This document shows positions 44,980-54,829 of a stretch of 64,000 nucleotides of DNA, one piece after another. The number at the start of each line of letters is the position of its first letter. The first letter of the stretch is position 1. The notes beneath the pieces were generated by a model. It made no database searches. It saw only the letters and a program-made list of their open reading frames with translations, and was not told the DNA's origin. This DNA is from Paguma larvata (lineage: Eukaryota; Chordata; Mammalia; Carnivora; Viverridae). The position numbers and the translations under genes were made by a program. The DNA is taken from NCBI GenBank assembly GCA_030068075.1, contig CM057823.1, positions 15,286,485-15,350,484 of the forward strand, in the 5' to 3' direction.

Positions 44980-45600
44980 AATTATGAAAAAAGTCCAGCG
45001 TTGTCGGAAGTAGAGAAAATAGTGTGACAGCCCCCAATGTTCCAATGGCCCTACTTCAACACGGACAATTTTGTTTCATCTACCCTCCTGTCCTTGAATT
45101 ATTCTGATCATTCTGATTCGAATACCGCATTTCAAATCATCCAATCCATAAAAATTTCTGTATGTACTTCTAAAAGATAAGGACAATCCTGTCATCACAC
45201 ACAGGGGCACCTGGGTGGCTCAGTCAGTTGAGTGTTTGACCTTGGCTCAGGTCATGTTCTCACAGTTTGTGGGTTCGAGCCCCATGTTGGGCTCTGTGCT
45301 GACAGCTCAGAGCCTGGAGCCTGCTTCAGATTCTGTGTCTTCCTCTCTCTCTCTGCCCCTCCCCCACTCACACTCTGTCTCTCTTTCTCAAAAATAAATA
45401 AACATTTTTAAAAAAGCCTATTAATCGAAACCCCCTAATATCATTAAATATCCAGTCAGCATTTAAATTTCTCCAACTATATTATAAACAATTTGTTACT
45501 ATTTATATGAATCCAGACTCAAACAAGTTCAAGGATCTATTCTAATCGACTTGGTCTTGGTTATGTGTTCATACTAATCAAAGTGATGTGTGGACATGAC
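44980..45600 (-). mobile_element. Old L1 3'UTR-type fossil, minus strand
   Basis: Antisense wording: CTTCAACACGGACAATTTTG, CCATAAAAATTTCTGTATG, then after the SINE CCTAATATCATTAAATATCC, AGTCAGCATTTAAATTTCTCC and CAGACTCAAACAAGTTCAAGG. Same L1 3'UTR class as at 28376-28800. Split by the SINE at 45204-45416. Confidence 0.7.
45204..45416 (+). mobile_element. Cat-type CanSINE inside L1 fossil
   Basis: Complete and well preserved: GGGGCACCTGGGTGGCTCAG, GACCTTGGCTCAGGTCATG, GTGCTGACAGCTCAGAGCC, CT-rich part and AATAAATAAACATTT tail. TSD not obvious. Pairs in inverted orientation with the copy at 45754. Confidence 0.95.
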
Positions 45601-45753
45601 ATGCTGTGACTGGCCAGTAGGTCGTGTGCCCAAACCTATGGTCAGATGGAAGGATTTTGCTACAGAAATAGGAATGGAGAGACACAAACAATAGCCAACC
45701 TAACTAATACAACCCAAATTAGTTTGTAATACAATGTGTCATTTTCTTTCTTT

Positions 45754-45947
45754 TTAAATTTTTTTTTTTGAGTTTTTATTTTAGGGAGAGAGAAGAGGGA
45801 GGGGGGGGAGAAAACACGAGGGGAGGAGGGGCAGAGAGAGAGGGAGACACAATCTGAAGCAGGCTCCAGGCTCTGAGCTGTCAGCACAGAGAACATGACC
45901 TGAGCAGAAGTCAGATGCTCAACCACTGAGCCCCCCGGGGTGGCCCC
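45754..45947 (-). mobile_element. CanSINE with internal deletion
   Basis: Minus-strand copy in which the promoter B-box region between GTGCTGACAG and GGTCATG is missing: the plus strand jumps from CAGCACAGAG directly to AACATGACCTGAGC. The head is altered to GGGGCCACCCCGGGG. It cannot be transcribed from a normal internal promoter. Confidence 0.9.
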
Positions 45948-45949
45948 AG

Positions 45950-47265
45950 AGTGGCCCTCCTTAACCTGCAACTAGAACACCAAATTACACTCCCAGTCCA
46001 CTGTCACCGTGACTGATTCCCAAGAAATCGGCCACCCTTAAGAATCCTCTCACCTCTGAGAATCTTCGGGGGGTCTTCTCCCGTGTATTCTGGAAGGAGC
46101 TTCTCTGGCTGTTGTCCCTCTCCTCTCATCTCGTCCCCTTGCTGCTGCCTCCAGCGGCGGTGCCTCATGGTATTGTGGCTTCTTGGGGAACGGTCCTGCA
46201 TGGGGGACTGCTACTTCTGCCCTAACACCCACATCGGAGAACGGACGCTGCTCCCCGGTACGGTGGCCAGGCCCTGCAGCTGCTAGGAGAAGTGGTTACT
46301 CTTAATAATCCTGGGCCTACTGCTCGCCAACGAGGGACACCTCCGCGTTTTCACGCAGACTGCTTCCCAGCCAATCCACCAGGTGTCTCTAACTAATCCC
46401 TGCTGATCCCTCAGCTGCTGACACCAGGTGGGCTTTCTCTGAATGGGTCTTCTCCCCGTGTAATCTCTGCCCCAAGCCGGCTCTTCAGGCTACCCCATCT
46501 TCCCATGTGTTTCTATTTCTACGTCTGCTTTCACAACCATCTACTCCATCCAGCCTCAGTGCCACTCTGGCTTTATTTATGGAACCCTTCCTTTAATATT
46601 AATATGTACAATGATTCACCAATTAAAGATTAAGTGTTTCCTGAAAATCTGGAGGAGCTACTAAGTATAAAACACTGAATTATTCAGCTGGGCGAAAAAG
46701 CAACTTGACAGTAAATTTGTTTCCGTTTTAAGAATAATGAGTAAATCAGGATCTGAGAAGAAGTTCGTGTAAGCCTGAAAGTCCACTTTGCCCCTGATAG
46801 CTGGTTAACAAAAGTTTGTAAATCTCTCTTAAAGGCTAAGCCCCGCACACATTTATCTCTAGAATGAACCCAGTGGGGTTTATAACGTTCCCGGTATGTG
46901 TTTAATTTAACAGTATTCAGACCAGTTCATCAGCTCTGGCTCCCCGCAGAGGGATTCTGCATTCTGCCTCTCAGTTGTTCTGTACACTCATGCAGCCTCG
47001 CTTTGTTGTGAAAAGATTTATCTCTTTGACTACATAACAGGTGGCAGGCCACGTGAAAAGGCACTTTCATTGTTTCACTCGTGAAAAATCTGTTAAGCAA
47101 ATGCCACGTATTTTAGGCAAGACTCGGCCTTCAGAACTGAGAGCGTGCATTCCTAAGGCGCTATAAATACTTTAGGTTGTTTTCTTTTCGCTGTTAGTAA
47201 ATTTCAATTGTAGGGGAAGGGACATGGCGCTCCATCATCAGACACACTGGCTCGAAATCCCACAG
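45950..47265. other. Unique sequence, nothing recognised
   Basis: Moderately CpG-rich at 46040-46360 with several short overlapping open frames, no motif. A TATA-like TATAAATACT is at 47162-47171 without a downstream gene. Repeat-poor, so conserved non-coding elements are possible. Confidence 0.4.
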
Positions 47266-47272
47266 GGCTGGC

Positions 47273-47409
47273 TCACACCCTGAGCCGGAATCAAGAGACC
47301 AATGCTTAACCGACCGAGCCACCCAGGTGCCCCATCTTCTGAATCTTTTAGGCTACTAATTTTGTGGAGCCAGTACTCAGAAACGGAGTTTGCTTTCATC
47401 ACATCTGCA
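47273..47409 (-). repeat. Local duplicate of SINE head plus flank
   Basis: A 137-base segment aligns without gaps to 48381-48517 (offset 1108) with 8 mismatches, about 94% identity. It contains the first ~60 bases of a minus-strand CanSINE (47273-47333) and ~76 bases of unique flank. No SINE body or tail is present here, so this is a copied fragment, not an independent insertion. Confidence 0.93.
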
Positions 47410-47519
47410 CAGCTGGAGGCTGTGTGTCCGTGGCGATCGTTTAACGTGTTCACCTGGTCTATGAAACTGGGATCGTGATAACCCCCTCTGGGGGCTGGCT
47501 GTCCCGTTGATCGAGTTAA

Positions 47520-47740
47520 GGCATGTTGGTTGTGTCAACTAGTGCCTGGAGTCTCGAAGATGCTCAACAAATGAATTCCCGTCCTATGATCTTCAGAGAT
47601 TCGTTAAATCAGCATTTCCCAAAGCGTACTCGCCGCGCACCCGTTCTCAACGCCAGGATTTCAATAGTTCTTACACAAGGAAAAGGCTCGGCGATTAAAT
47701 AAATGTGTTTGGGCAAAACTGGGCTATACGGAGAGGAAAT
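47520..47740 (+). mobile_element. L2/MIR tail and possible hAT fragment
   Basis: CTAGTGCCTGGAGTCTCGAAG and CTCAACAAATG (47540-47572) look like an L2 or MIR tail. CAGCATTTCCCAAAGCGTAC and TGTTTGGGCAAAACTGGG (47611-47730) resemble a hAT element ending 'tttgggaaacactg'. Both are weak calls. Confidence 0.35.
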
Positions 47741-48235
47741 AAATGGGTTATAGATTTTCTTTGTGTTTTTGCTTCCTTTTTAAACGGCAGGACATCTAGG
47801 AAATTTTCATCTGGTCTCCCAGGCAGCATTTCCTAGTCTTATTGGAGCACGGAGTCCTTTTACCTGGGAACACAGCCAACCTGCCAGGCACATTTAGGAC
47901 AATACGGAGTTACGCTCCATCAGAGAAATAAACCCCTCAACCAGGACTGCCTTTCTCCTACCCCTACGGTATTAGAACAAGACTGGCTCTCTTAGAGCTT
48001 TTTTTAAAAGTGCTTCTCATTTTTTTTCTTATTTATGTAATATACTTGAAGGAAAAAGACGATGCTTGCTATGTGTCTCCTATTATTAAAATAATTAAAG
48101 CCCAGATTTAGTATAAGTATATAATACACTCGAACATGTTTACAGAGTTCTAGAAATTTAAAAATGGGAATAAGCCCAAAAAGCTATTCCATCAATTAGG
48201 ACAGGGTTACCATCATTAAAATGTTTTCTGACTTT

Positions 48236-48441
48236 TTAAAAAAATTATTGATATTTTGCAAGAGAGAGAGCGCGCATATGCACACAAGCAGGGGAGAGGG
48301 GCAGAGGAAAGAGACAAAATCCCCAAGCAGGCTCCACACGCCAGAGTCTGACTTGGGGATTGATCTCATGAATGAGGAGTTCACACCCTGAGCCGAAATC
48401 AAGAGTCCAACGCTTAACCGACCGAGCTACCCAGGCGCCCC
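48236..48441 (-). mobile_element. CanSINE, source of the local duplicate
   Basis: Full-length minus-strand copy: head GGGGCGCCTGGGTAGCTCGG, GGGTGTGAACTCCTC variant of the usual GGTCATGATCTC, and an AT-rich tail. The flanks TTCTGACTTTTT and TTCTGAATCTTTT may be a degraded TSD, which would make this the original site. Confidence 0.9.
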
Positions 48442-48519
48442 ATCTTCTGAATCTTTTAGGCTACTAATTTTGTGTAGCCAGTACTCAGAAATGGAGTTTG
48501 CTTTCATCAAATCTGCAAG

Positions 48520-50437
48520 CAGAGTGATGAGGTTCTTTTCTTGTCTCTGACCTGGAAGATATGAGGGCTGGGCTAAGGAAGACTCCAGCTCTTGGGGAGG
48601 GTTCTAACTATTTTCACCCTATTTTAATGAGCAGGAGAGAAGGGAAACATCAGCCTCCAAGAGAAAGGACAGGGCAAGGACACAGGAGGAGGCTAGGTGC
48701 CTTCACGGGTGTGCAACCTGCATAGCTGGGTGGAAGGTTTAATGCTCGGCTCTTGCTGTCTGGAAATTCTTCGTAATTTTTCCAACAAATGGTTCCACAT
48801 TTTTACTTTTTACTGAGCTCCTCTGATTATGTAGCCTGTCTTGAGGGAGAGAGAGAGACACTCTGAAGAGAGGATATGACACTTTCGGTGTTTGACCCGG
48901 TGTCTGTTGACCGGAAGCTAGCCCTGACTGACGTCATTTTGATCAGAGCTCTTGACCCAAATGATACAGACAGAAAAAAAAAAAATTGATCATGCTAAAC
49001 TGTGTGGCAGCCAGAGAACAAATTGAAGTGATAAATACATATTTTGCGGGTGAACCTTTCTGAACTAATAAAATATTTGATTCATTATCCCTTCTCTGAA
49101 ACTCTGAGTAACTTACAGAACCTGAAAGAACAGCCCGGGGGTTATTATGCTCTCAGCACAAACCCTCAATTTGCTCAGCCATCAATTTCCCTCAAGAAGA
49201 GTTGCCATGGTGAGGTCTGTCACACCTGCCAATCACTTCTATACACCATTCATTTAGAAAGGAAGTAGTGGAGTTCTCCCCTAAAAGGAAATGCAAGGGA
49301 GCAATCATTTCAGCCATCTTGGATGAGTTGTTCACTGACAGGGATGAAAATATTGAAAGCATCTTACGGTCCAAGCCATAATCTCACCACTTTTACTCAT
49401 TAAGAATACTTCTACACACTGTATATGCATAGTTTAAAACCTTATAGAATCCACAATTGCAGAGGAAAATTCAGAACATAAAAATATTTGTGGAATTTGA
49501 TTTTTTTATCATCGGCGTTTATAACATGAATCAAAGAGAAGAACATGTATTTCCCAGAAAGGAAAGAGTTTTCGCATTGGCCCTGTCACAGACTATGAGC
49601 CTGGAGTTCTCTCTTGTCCAGCAAGAAAGAGGACATGGAATTTTCTACGAGAGAGGCTAATGTCCGGGAGGAGATAAGAGCCCTGAATAGAGGTTTCATC
49701 CCCATATTTACTGAGCTCACAAGATATTACCCACGTGGTGAACACAAAGAAAATAAGATCTTACACACGTGATGAATGTGAAGAAAACAATCAGACAGTA
49801 ATTATTAACTTGTGTATGTAAGAAGCAGAGGGTCTTGGGAGCAAGTGGAGTTTGCAATCAGACTACAATAGTCTGTCAGCATCACATGGAAAGTAATTTC
49901 CCGCAGGTGATATAACAAGTTACTCATGATCCCATTACAATAGCTTGCTAGCTAGCCTTGGGCAGCTTTCCCCTGTGGTGGTGGCTTTCTGCCTTAAGTT
50001 TTTTTCTAAACCATTTATGTAAGCAGAACCTATTTCCCCACATGGAAAGTGAGGAAACCCATAGTGGAAGAACCTATGATGGAGATTGAAAGTTTGCTTC
50101 TGAAGAGGCGAGAAGAAAATCAAGAGAAAGTCTTGTCACACCAGTGAATATAGGACTTCATAGACCAAGAGGTGAGTGACGCCAAATGCATCACCACTCA
50201 GGGGAGTAAGCAGGGCATTTAGGGAATGGACAGCTCCTTCTTGCCCCTCGGATTCTCTTTTCCCTTCTGTCTGAGAAGCAATCTCTCTTAATCAATCCTT
50301 CTGGGGCTTGATGTCTCTTGTCATCAAAGGCTTTTAAAAAATTAATGCCTTTTCAGTAATTGTTAATAGCCGCTTTGCAAATTCCTTCAGGTCTTTAGCT
50401 TGGAGGAGGAAATTTCTTTAAAAAGAATTTAGTAGGA
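48520..50437. other. Unique sequence with 34-base tandem
   Basis: Nearly 2 kb without a recognised gene or repeat. Contains the 34-base two-unit tandem at 49722-49789 and an A-run at 48975. Small open frames show no domain. Confidence 0.4.
49722..49789. repeat. 34-base tandem pair with two E-boxes
   Basis: Units AGATATTACCCACGTGG... (49722-49755) and AGATCTTACACACGTGA... (49756-49789) are exactly adjacent, about 76% identical. Each holds a palindromic CACGTG (49732-49737 and 49766-49771), so the motifs are one unit apart. Confidence 0.85.
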
Positions 50438-50614
50438 GGGGCACCTGGGTGGCTCAGTCGGTTAAGCATCCGACTTCGGCTCAGGTCATGATCTCACAGT
50501 TCGTGGGTTCAAGCCCCGCGTCAGGCTCTGTGCAGACAGCTCAGAGCCTGGAGCCTGCTTCACATTCCTCCCCGCTCATGCTCTGTCTCTCAAAAATTAA
50601 ATAAACATTAAAAA
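50438..50614 (+). mobile_element. Young cat-type CanSINE
   Basis: Close to the cat consensus: GGGGCACCTGGGTGGCTCAG, CATCCGACTTCGGCTCAGG, GCAGACAGCTCAGAGCC. The CT-rich part is shortened. Perfect 17-base TSD ending GAATTTAGTAGGA at 50421-50437 and 50615-50631, indicating a recent insertion. Confidence 0.97.
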
Positions 50615-50639
50615 AAAAGAATTTAGTAGGAGAAGCCAA

Positions 50640-51465
50640 ACAGATATAACTTTAAATAGTTTCATTACAAAAGTCTAGAATAAAAAAATATGGCCAAGCC
50701 ATTAGCAGTTTTTAAAAAAACGTTTCATATATTTCATTTATTCGGATAACTGTAAACTTACTTTCCTTCCACTGCTGTTCATATTTTGTCTCCTAAAAAT
50801 GTCACATATGAGATTAGTGTATCTTCGGGTGTATTTTTTTTCAATCTAAGCTAATTTCCTTTTCCTATTCTTAGGAATAGGAACTTTCTCCTAAGTGACT
50901 TTTCTGGGGTCTCTCTGAATGCTCAGATACTCAGCAAGTTATCTCCATCCTGGCTGGTCGGGACTCAAATGTCTCTTGGGCGTGTGTAAGCTCTGGTATT
51001 TCTTCAGCCTCGAACCCCCTACTTGCTCCTTTCAAGATGTGTAGTGGCCTCCTTGCTAGAGTCTCGCTTGTATGCATGTACAGCTTTGTAGTCAGCTAAA
51101 GACTCCAGGGGATCCACTTGCCAATCCCTGGAGCTCCTTCTCTGTGTACCTCCCTCTTCTCCAGCACTTTGTCTGCAAATTCCCGCTGCCTCAGCTTCTT
51201 GGAAGCCTGGTCCTGTCTCTTCAGGTCAACAAGACTGCCATGCTCCACTCAGACGCTCCTCGCCTCCAGGCAGAGGGCTGGGCAGTCATTATGGCCACTT
51301 TGTCTCTCATCTGCACTGCCTGTTGTCCAGGTTCTGAAAAACAGTTACTCATGGATTTTGACTAGATTGCTCATTGTTCGTAGTACTAGCACTAGTTTGG
51401 TACCAGCTACTTACTCCATCATGGTTGAAAGCGAAAGTCCTCGATCAAGTCTCAGAACCATCTAC
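50640..51465. other. Unique sequence, possible L2 body
   Basis: CTCCAGCACTTTGTCTGC and CTTCTTGGAAGCCTGGTCC around 51160-51215 loosely fit an L2 3' body leading to the tail at 51470, but divergence is too great for certainty. The overlapping plus-strand frames at 51072-51513 have no domain. Confidence 0.35.
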
Positions 51466-51469
51466 TTGC

Positions 51470-51560
51470 TGACCCCTGAATTCTCCGTGCCTCCGCCGAT
51501 GCCGGGAACATAATACACACTCAAGAATAGTATCTGTGGAGTGAATGAACTTAAGATTTA
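51470..51560 (+). mobile_element. L2 3' tail
   Basis: GATGCCGGGAACATAATACAC, CTCAAGAATAGTATCTGTGG and AGTGAATGAAC match the L2 terminal wording ('gcctggcacatagta...ctcaataaatatttgttgaatgaatg'). Confidence 0.65.
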
Positions 51561-51709
51561 TGCACACTTAAGCTAACTTGGAAGTGGGCCAAACTTCTAA
51601 GGTGCTGTTCGGTTTATGAGGACCACCTCCAAAGTTGTGTGCTGGGGAGAGGGCACTTGGTAGAGTCGTTGCTGCAATTGCCAATGACAATGACCACTGG
51701 TTCCTGTGC

Positions 51710-51960
51710 CCAAAAATGATAGCAATAATGCTAATAGCCACCATTTTTTTCAGACTTACATGAATCAAGTCTCGATATTTTATACATATTATTTCATTGA
51801 TTTCTCACAACAGCATATGTGCATTCTCATTTTTAAGGGGAGGAAACAATGGCTCAGATACATTAAATAACGTGTCATTCAGGGAATAAGTAGGAGTTGA
51901 CTTTGAATCCAGACGCTCATTGCAGACTTTATGCTCCAAAGCATTACGATGTACTGTTGG
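51710..51960 (-). mobile_element. MIR, minus strand, long
   Basis: Antisense MIR over most of its length: AATAATGCTAATAGCCACC, ATATTATTTCATTGATTTCTC, TCATTTTTAAGGGGAGG, AAACAATGGCTCAGATAC and GACTTTGAATCCAGACG with ATGCTCCAAAGCATTACG. Confidence 0.85.
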
Positions 51961-51964
51961 AACC

Positions 51965-53050
51965 AAACTTCTATGACACCAGAGGGAGGTGTACAGGGAG
52001 ATAGAGAACAAAACAAACACGGGTGACTGACTAAATCAGAAAATTTTCTTTCCTGATGAAGACAAGTGAATTGTGAGTTTTTCCCTTGCCTTGTGGGTAT
52101 TGGGGTACTGATCAAGGAAGGACCTGGAGAAGATTAGGTCCTTTATGACTAATTATAAATCCACTGATATTTGCTATCAGTATGTTCTTAGGATTGCTAA
52201 TATCTAAACATATCTGAAGATACAAGAACTAATATTTAAAATGGCTGAAATCCAACTGAACTAATAATCTAATGAAAATGCTAGATAGAAAATGTTCTTT
52301 ATTGAACTTTTTTCAATGACCTGAATTCAATCAGATAAAATTTATAAAATTCCCTCTGAGTCTTATTATTCTATTAAAGCTTTGGAATGAAAGACTTATC
52401 TTTCAATTTGAAGTTTGTACATCATTTTTATGACAGAACACAGTGTCCTCAGTGTATTTTTCATAGGCCTTGTAGGTATAACATTTTCAATATAAGTTAA
52501 AAACATGATAGAAATTTGTTTCGAAGGGAAATACTGGAAATAAGAATCACTGTCATTCAGATTAATGGGGAGTAGTCAACTGGTTTGGCAGAAGTAGAAA
52601 TACCTTGTTTTAAATTTATCATAGTCAGTTACAGAAACTATTTAGGAAGCACTATCCACCTTTATACCATTCCTATTCAGACAATTCGTTGTGCCCCATT
52701 TTGCTTTGCAGACTTTCGTTTCTTTACTGTCAGCTTCCTCAGGGCCGCCATGACTAGAGGATAGCACTCCTTCTCCAAGATCTTAAACCAGATGACTTGA
52801 CCATGTTTCCTGAACATGGTCCAAGGTCTGCCTCCTAGCCTCCCAGAAGCTCTTGACCGTAAGGCTCATGTGATTAAGAACAGGCTTGGGGCTCGAGGTA
52901 GAGATCCGGAGACACTGGGAGCAGAGGAAGCTAGAGAAATGGGTGAAATTTTTCCAGAGAAAACATAAAAAGAAGAAAATAATCCTTGGACATAAGCCTA
53001 GAAATTGTCCAAGTTTAAGGGGGAAAAAATAGAGGAAACTGTAACAGAGA
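51965..53050. other. Unique sequence with p53-like site
   Basis: AT-rich left part, GC-richer after 52680. No gene or repeat recognised. A candidate p53-family element lies at 52799-52821. Confidence 0.4.
52799..52821. promoter_or_regulatory. p53-family response element-like pair
   Basis: Two decamers, GACCATGTTT and GAACATGGTC, separated by CCT. Each matches RRRCWWGYYY at 9 of 10 positions. ACCATGTT and AACATGGT also form an 8-base hairpin stem with a 5-base loop. Motif match only. Confidence 0.35.
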
Positions 53051-53068
53051 TTAAGAAAGAGTGGTCAG

Positions 53069-53283
53069 GGGGCACCTGGGTGGCTCAGTCGGTTGAGCGT
53101 CCGACTTCGGCTCAGGTCATGATCTCGCAGTCCCTGAGTTTGAGCCCCGCATCGGGCTCTGTGCTGACAGCTCAGAGCCTGGAGCCTGCTTCGGGTTCTG
53201 TGTCTCCCTCTCTCTCTGCCCCTCCCCCACTCATGCTCTGTCTTTCTCTGTCTCAAAAATAATAAACATTAAAAAAAAAAAAA
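53069..53283 (+). mobile_element. Young cat-type CanSINE, perfect TSD
   Basis: Near-consensus throughout: GGGCACCTGGGTGGCTCAG, GCGTCCGACTTCGGCTCAGG, GTGCTGACAGCTCAGAGCC, intact CT-rich part, AATAATAAACATT and a pure A tail of about 18. Perfect 16-base TSD AAGAAAGAGTGGTCAG at 53053-53068 and 53284-53299. Probably the youngest insertion here. Confidence 0.98.
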
Positions 53284-53889
53284 AAGAAAGAGTGGTCAGA
53301 ATGGCAGGAAAAAGCCAGGATCCCTGAAGTCAAGGTAAGAGGAAACTTAAAAAAAATTTAAAACTTAATGTGTATTTCTGCCCACAGGGAGGGTACAGCA
53401 TTTCTGGATGAATGCGTGGTGAAGAGAGGTTAACTTTCAAAGTTTTTACTTACGATCCAGAAATATTAGTTGATGTTTGCAACATGTCTGAAACTTATTT
53501 ATTTTAGGAAACAATATATGTTATCCAGAGTAAAAGTAGCAATAACAGTTCTCCTGTTTTTTCCAGGTATTTTCTTTGAAAAGATAGGAAGGTTTTCTCA
53601 TAAGTTTGGCAGCTTTATTAGCCTGATAATCGACAAAAGAGTCTGCATTTATTAATATACTTTTGTTTCCTTCCAGCACTTTGGCAAAATCAGAAATAAG
53701 GTATTCCCCCATAAAAGTCATATCTACCACCCCTAATTCTGCCCATTAAAAACCACAGTCATGTATGTCGAATGGACTCTACTACCATTAATGGAATACC
53801 ATTGGCATTTGCTAGAGTTCAAGCAGAGTCCATTATTTGGTGCTCCTAGCGGTATGAGAAGGAAAACACCAATGAGTTTGTTCACCTTT

Positions 53890-54125
53890 CCCCTGCCCTG
53901 CTTTCTGTTAGTAATTCAACAAGTACTTACCTACGTCCCTTGGTGACAATCACCGCGCTAGAAATTGGGCGACATAAAAGGATAGAGTGAGATATTGACT
54001 TTCAAGAGGAAGAGACCGATGAAGGGGGATCATCTCCATTTACCGAGGACCCCGTGTTTGCCAGGCACTTCGCTAGGCCCTTTACATACCATGTCACCAG
54101 GCAGCACTAGGATTTTGCAGGTCTA
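53890..54125 (-). mobile_element. L2 then MIR fragments, minus strand
   Basis: AATTCAACAAGTACTTACC (53912) with CGCGCTAGAAATTGGG is antisense L2 3' wording. At 54034-54120 CCATTTACCGAGGACC, TTTGCCAGGCACTTCGC and TTTACATACCATGTCACC are antisense MIR. Both are degraded. Confidence 0.6.
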
Positions 54126-54387
54126 AAACATATAATGTGGATGCCTTCTTAAACCAAAAGAACGCAAATTTCTAAACAAATTAGGTACAAGTCCTTAAAA
54201 GAGTCCTGGCAGATCATAGCACTTTCTTCCCCATACACATATGGAAAAAAAAAGTACCTTTTATATCTGGAATAAAATCCAGTTTGTTTTTTTTTTTTAC
54301 TTTAGCCTTGAAGGTTCTATATCACTTAGCCCCTTGTCAGAAGTCCCTTTTGGAGCTCTACATTAAATAAGAATATATATTTCCCTA

Positions 54388-54823
54388 TTTTTTTAATGTT
54401 TATTTTTTTAAGGATTTTTTAATGTTTTTACTTATTTTTGAGAGCAAGAGAGACAAAGCATGAGTAGGGGAGGGTCAGAGAGAGAGAGAGGGAGATGCAG
54501 AATCTGAAGCAGGCTCCAGGCTCTGAGCTGTCAGCACAGAGCCCAATGCGGGGCTCGAACTCATAGACTGTGAGATCATGACCTGAGCCGAAGTTGGACA
54601 CTTAACCGACTGAGCCACCCAGGTGCCCCTTTAATGTTTATTTTTGAGAGACAGAGTATAAGCAGGAGAGTGGCAGGGAGAAGGGGGGCACAGGATCTGA
54701 AGCAGGTTCCGGGAGCTGTGCTGACAGCGGAGAGCCCCATGTGGGGCTTGAAGTCACAAACTATGAGATCACGACCTGAGCTGAAGTCGGACATTTAACG
54801 GACTGAGCCACCCAAGCGCCCCT
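54388..54823 (-). mobile_element. Outer CanSINE interrupted by another
   Basis: Minus-strand SINE whose head to CT region lies at 54630-54823 and whose tail end is at about 54388-54409, with the inner SINE in between. Head GGGGCGCTTGGGTGGCTCAG. Flanks TTCCCTATTT and CTCCCTCTTT may be a degraded TSD. Confidence 0.88.
54408..54629 (-). mobile_element. Inner CanSINE nested in SINE tail
   Basis: Full-length minus-strand copy (head GGGGCACCTGGGTGGCTCAG, GTGCTGACAGCTCAGAGCC, GA/TC repeats). Flanked by TTTAATGTTTATTTTT at 54392-54407 and 54630-54645, which is the tail of the outer SINE duplicated on insertion. Confidence 0.93.
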
Positions 54824-54829
54824 CCCTCT

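Noticed and set aside
46421..46440. Third CTCF-like motif (ACACCAGGTGGGCTT)
   Set aside because: The essential GGC is changed to GGG, so the match is too weak to list.
47160..47172. TATA box (TATAAATACT)
   Set aside because: A TATA-like octamer is expected by chance in AT-rich DNA and no transcript start or exon follows.
53069..53150. tRNA-like promoter boxes as a tRNA gene
   Set aside because: These are the tRNA-Lys-derived heads of CanSINEs, repeated about thirty times; no intact cloverleaf with acceptor stem is present.
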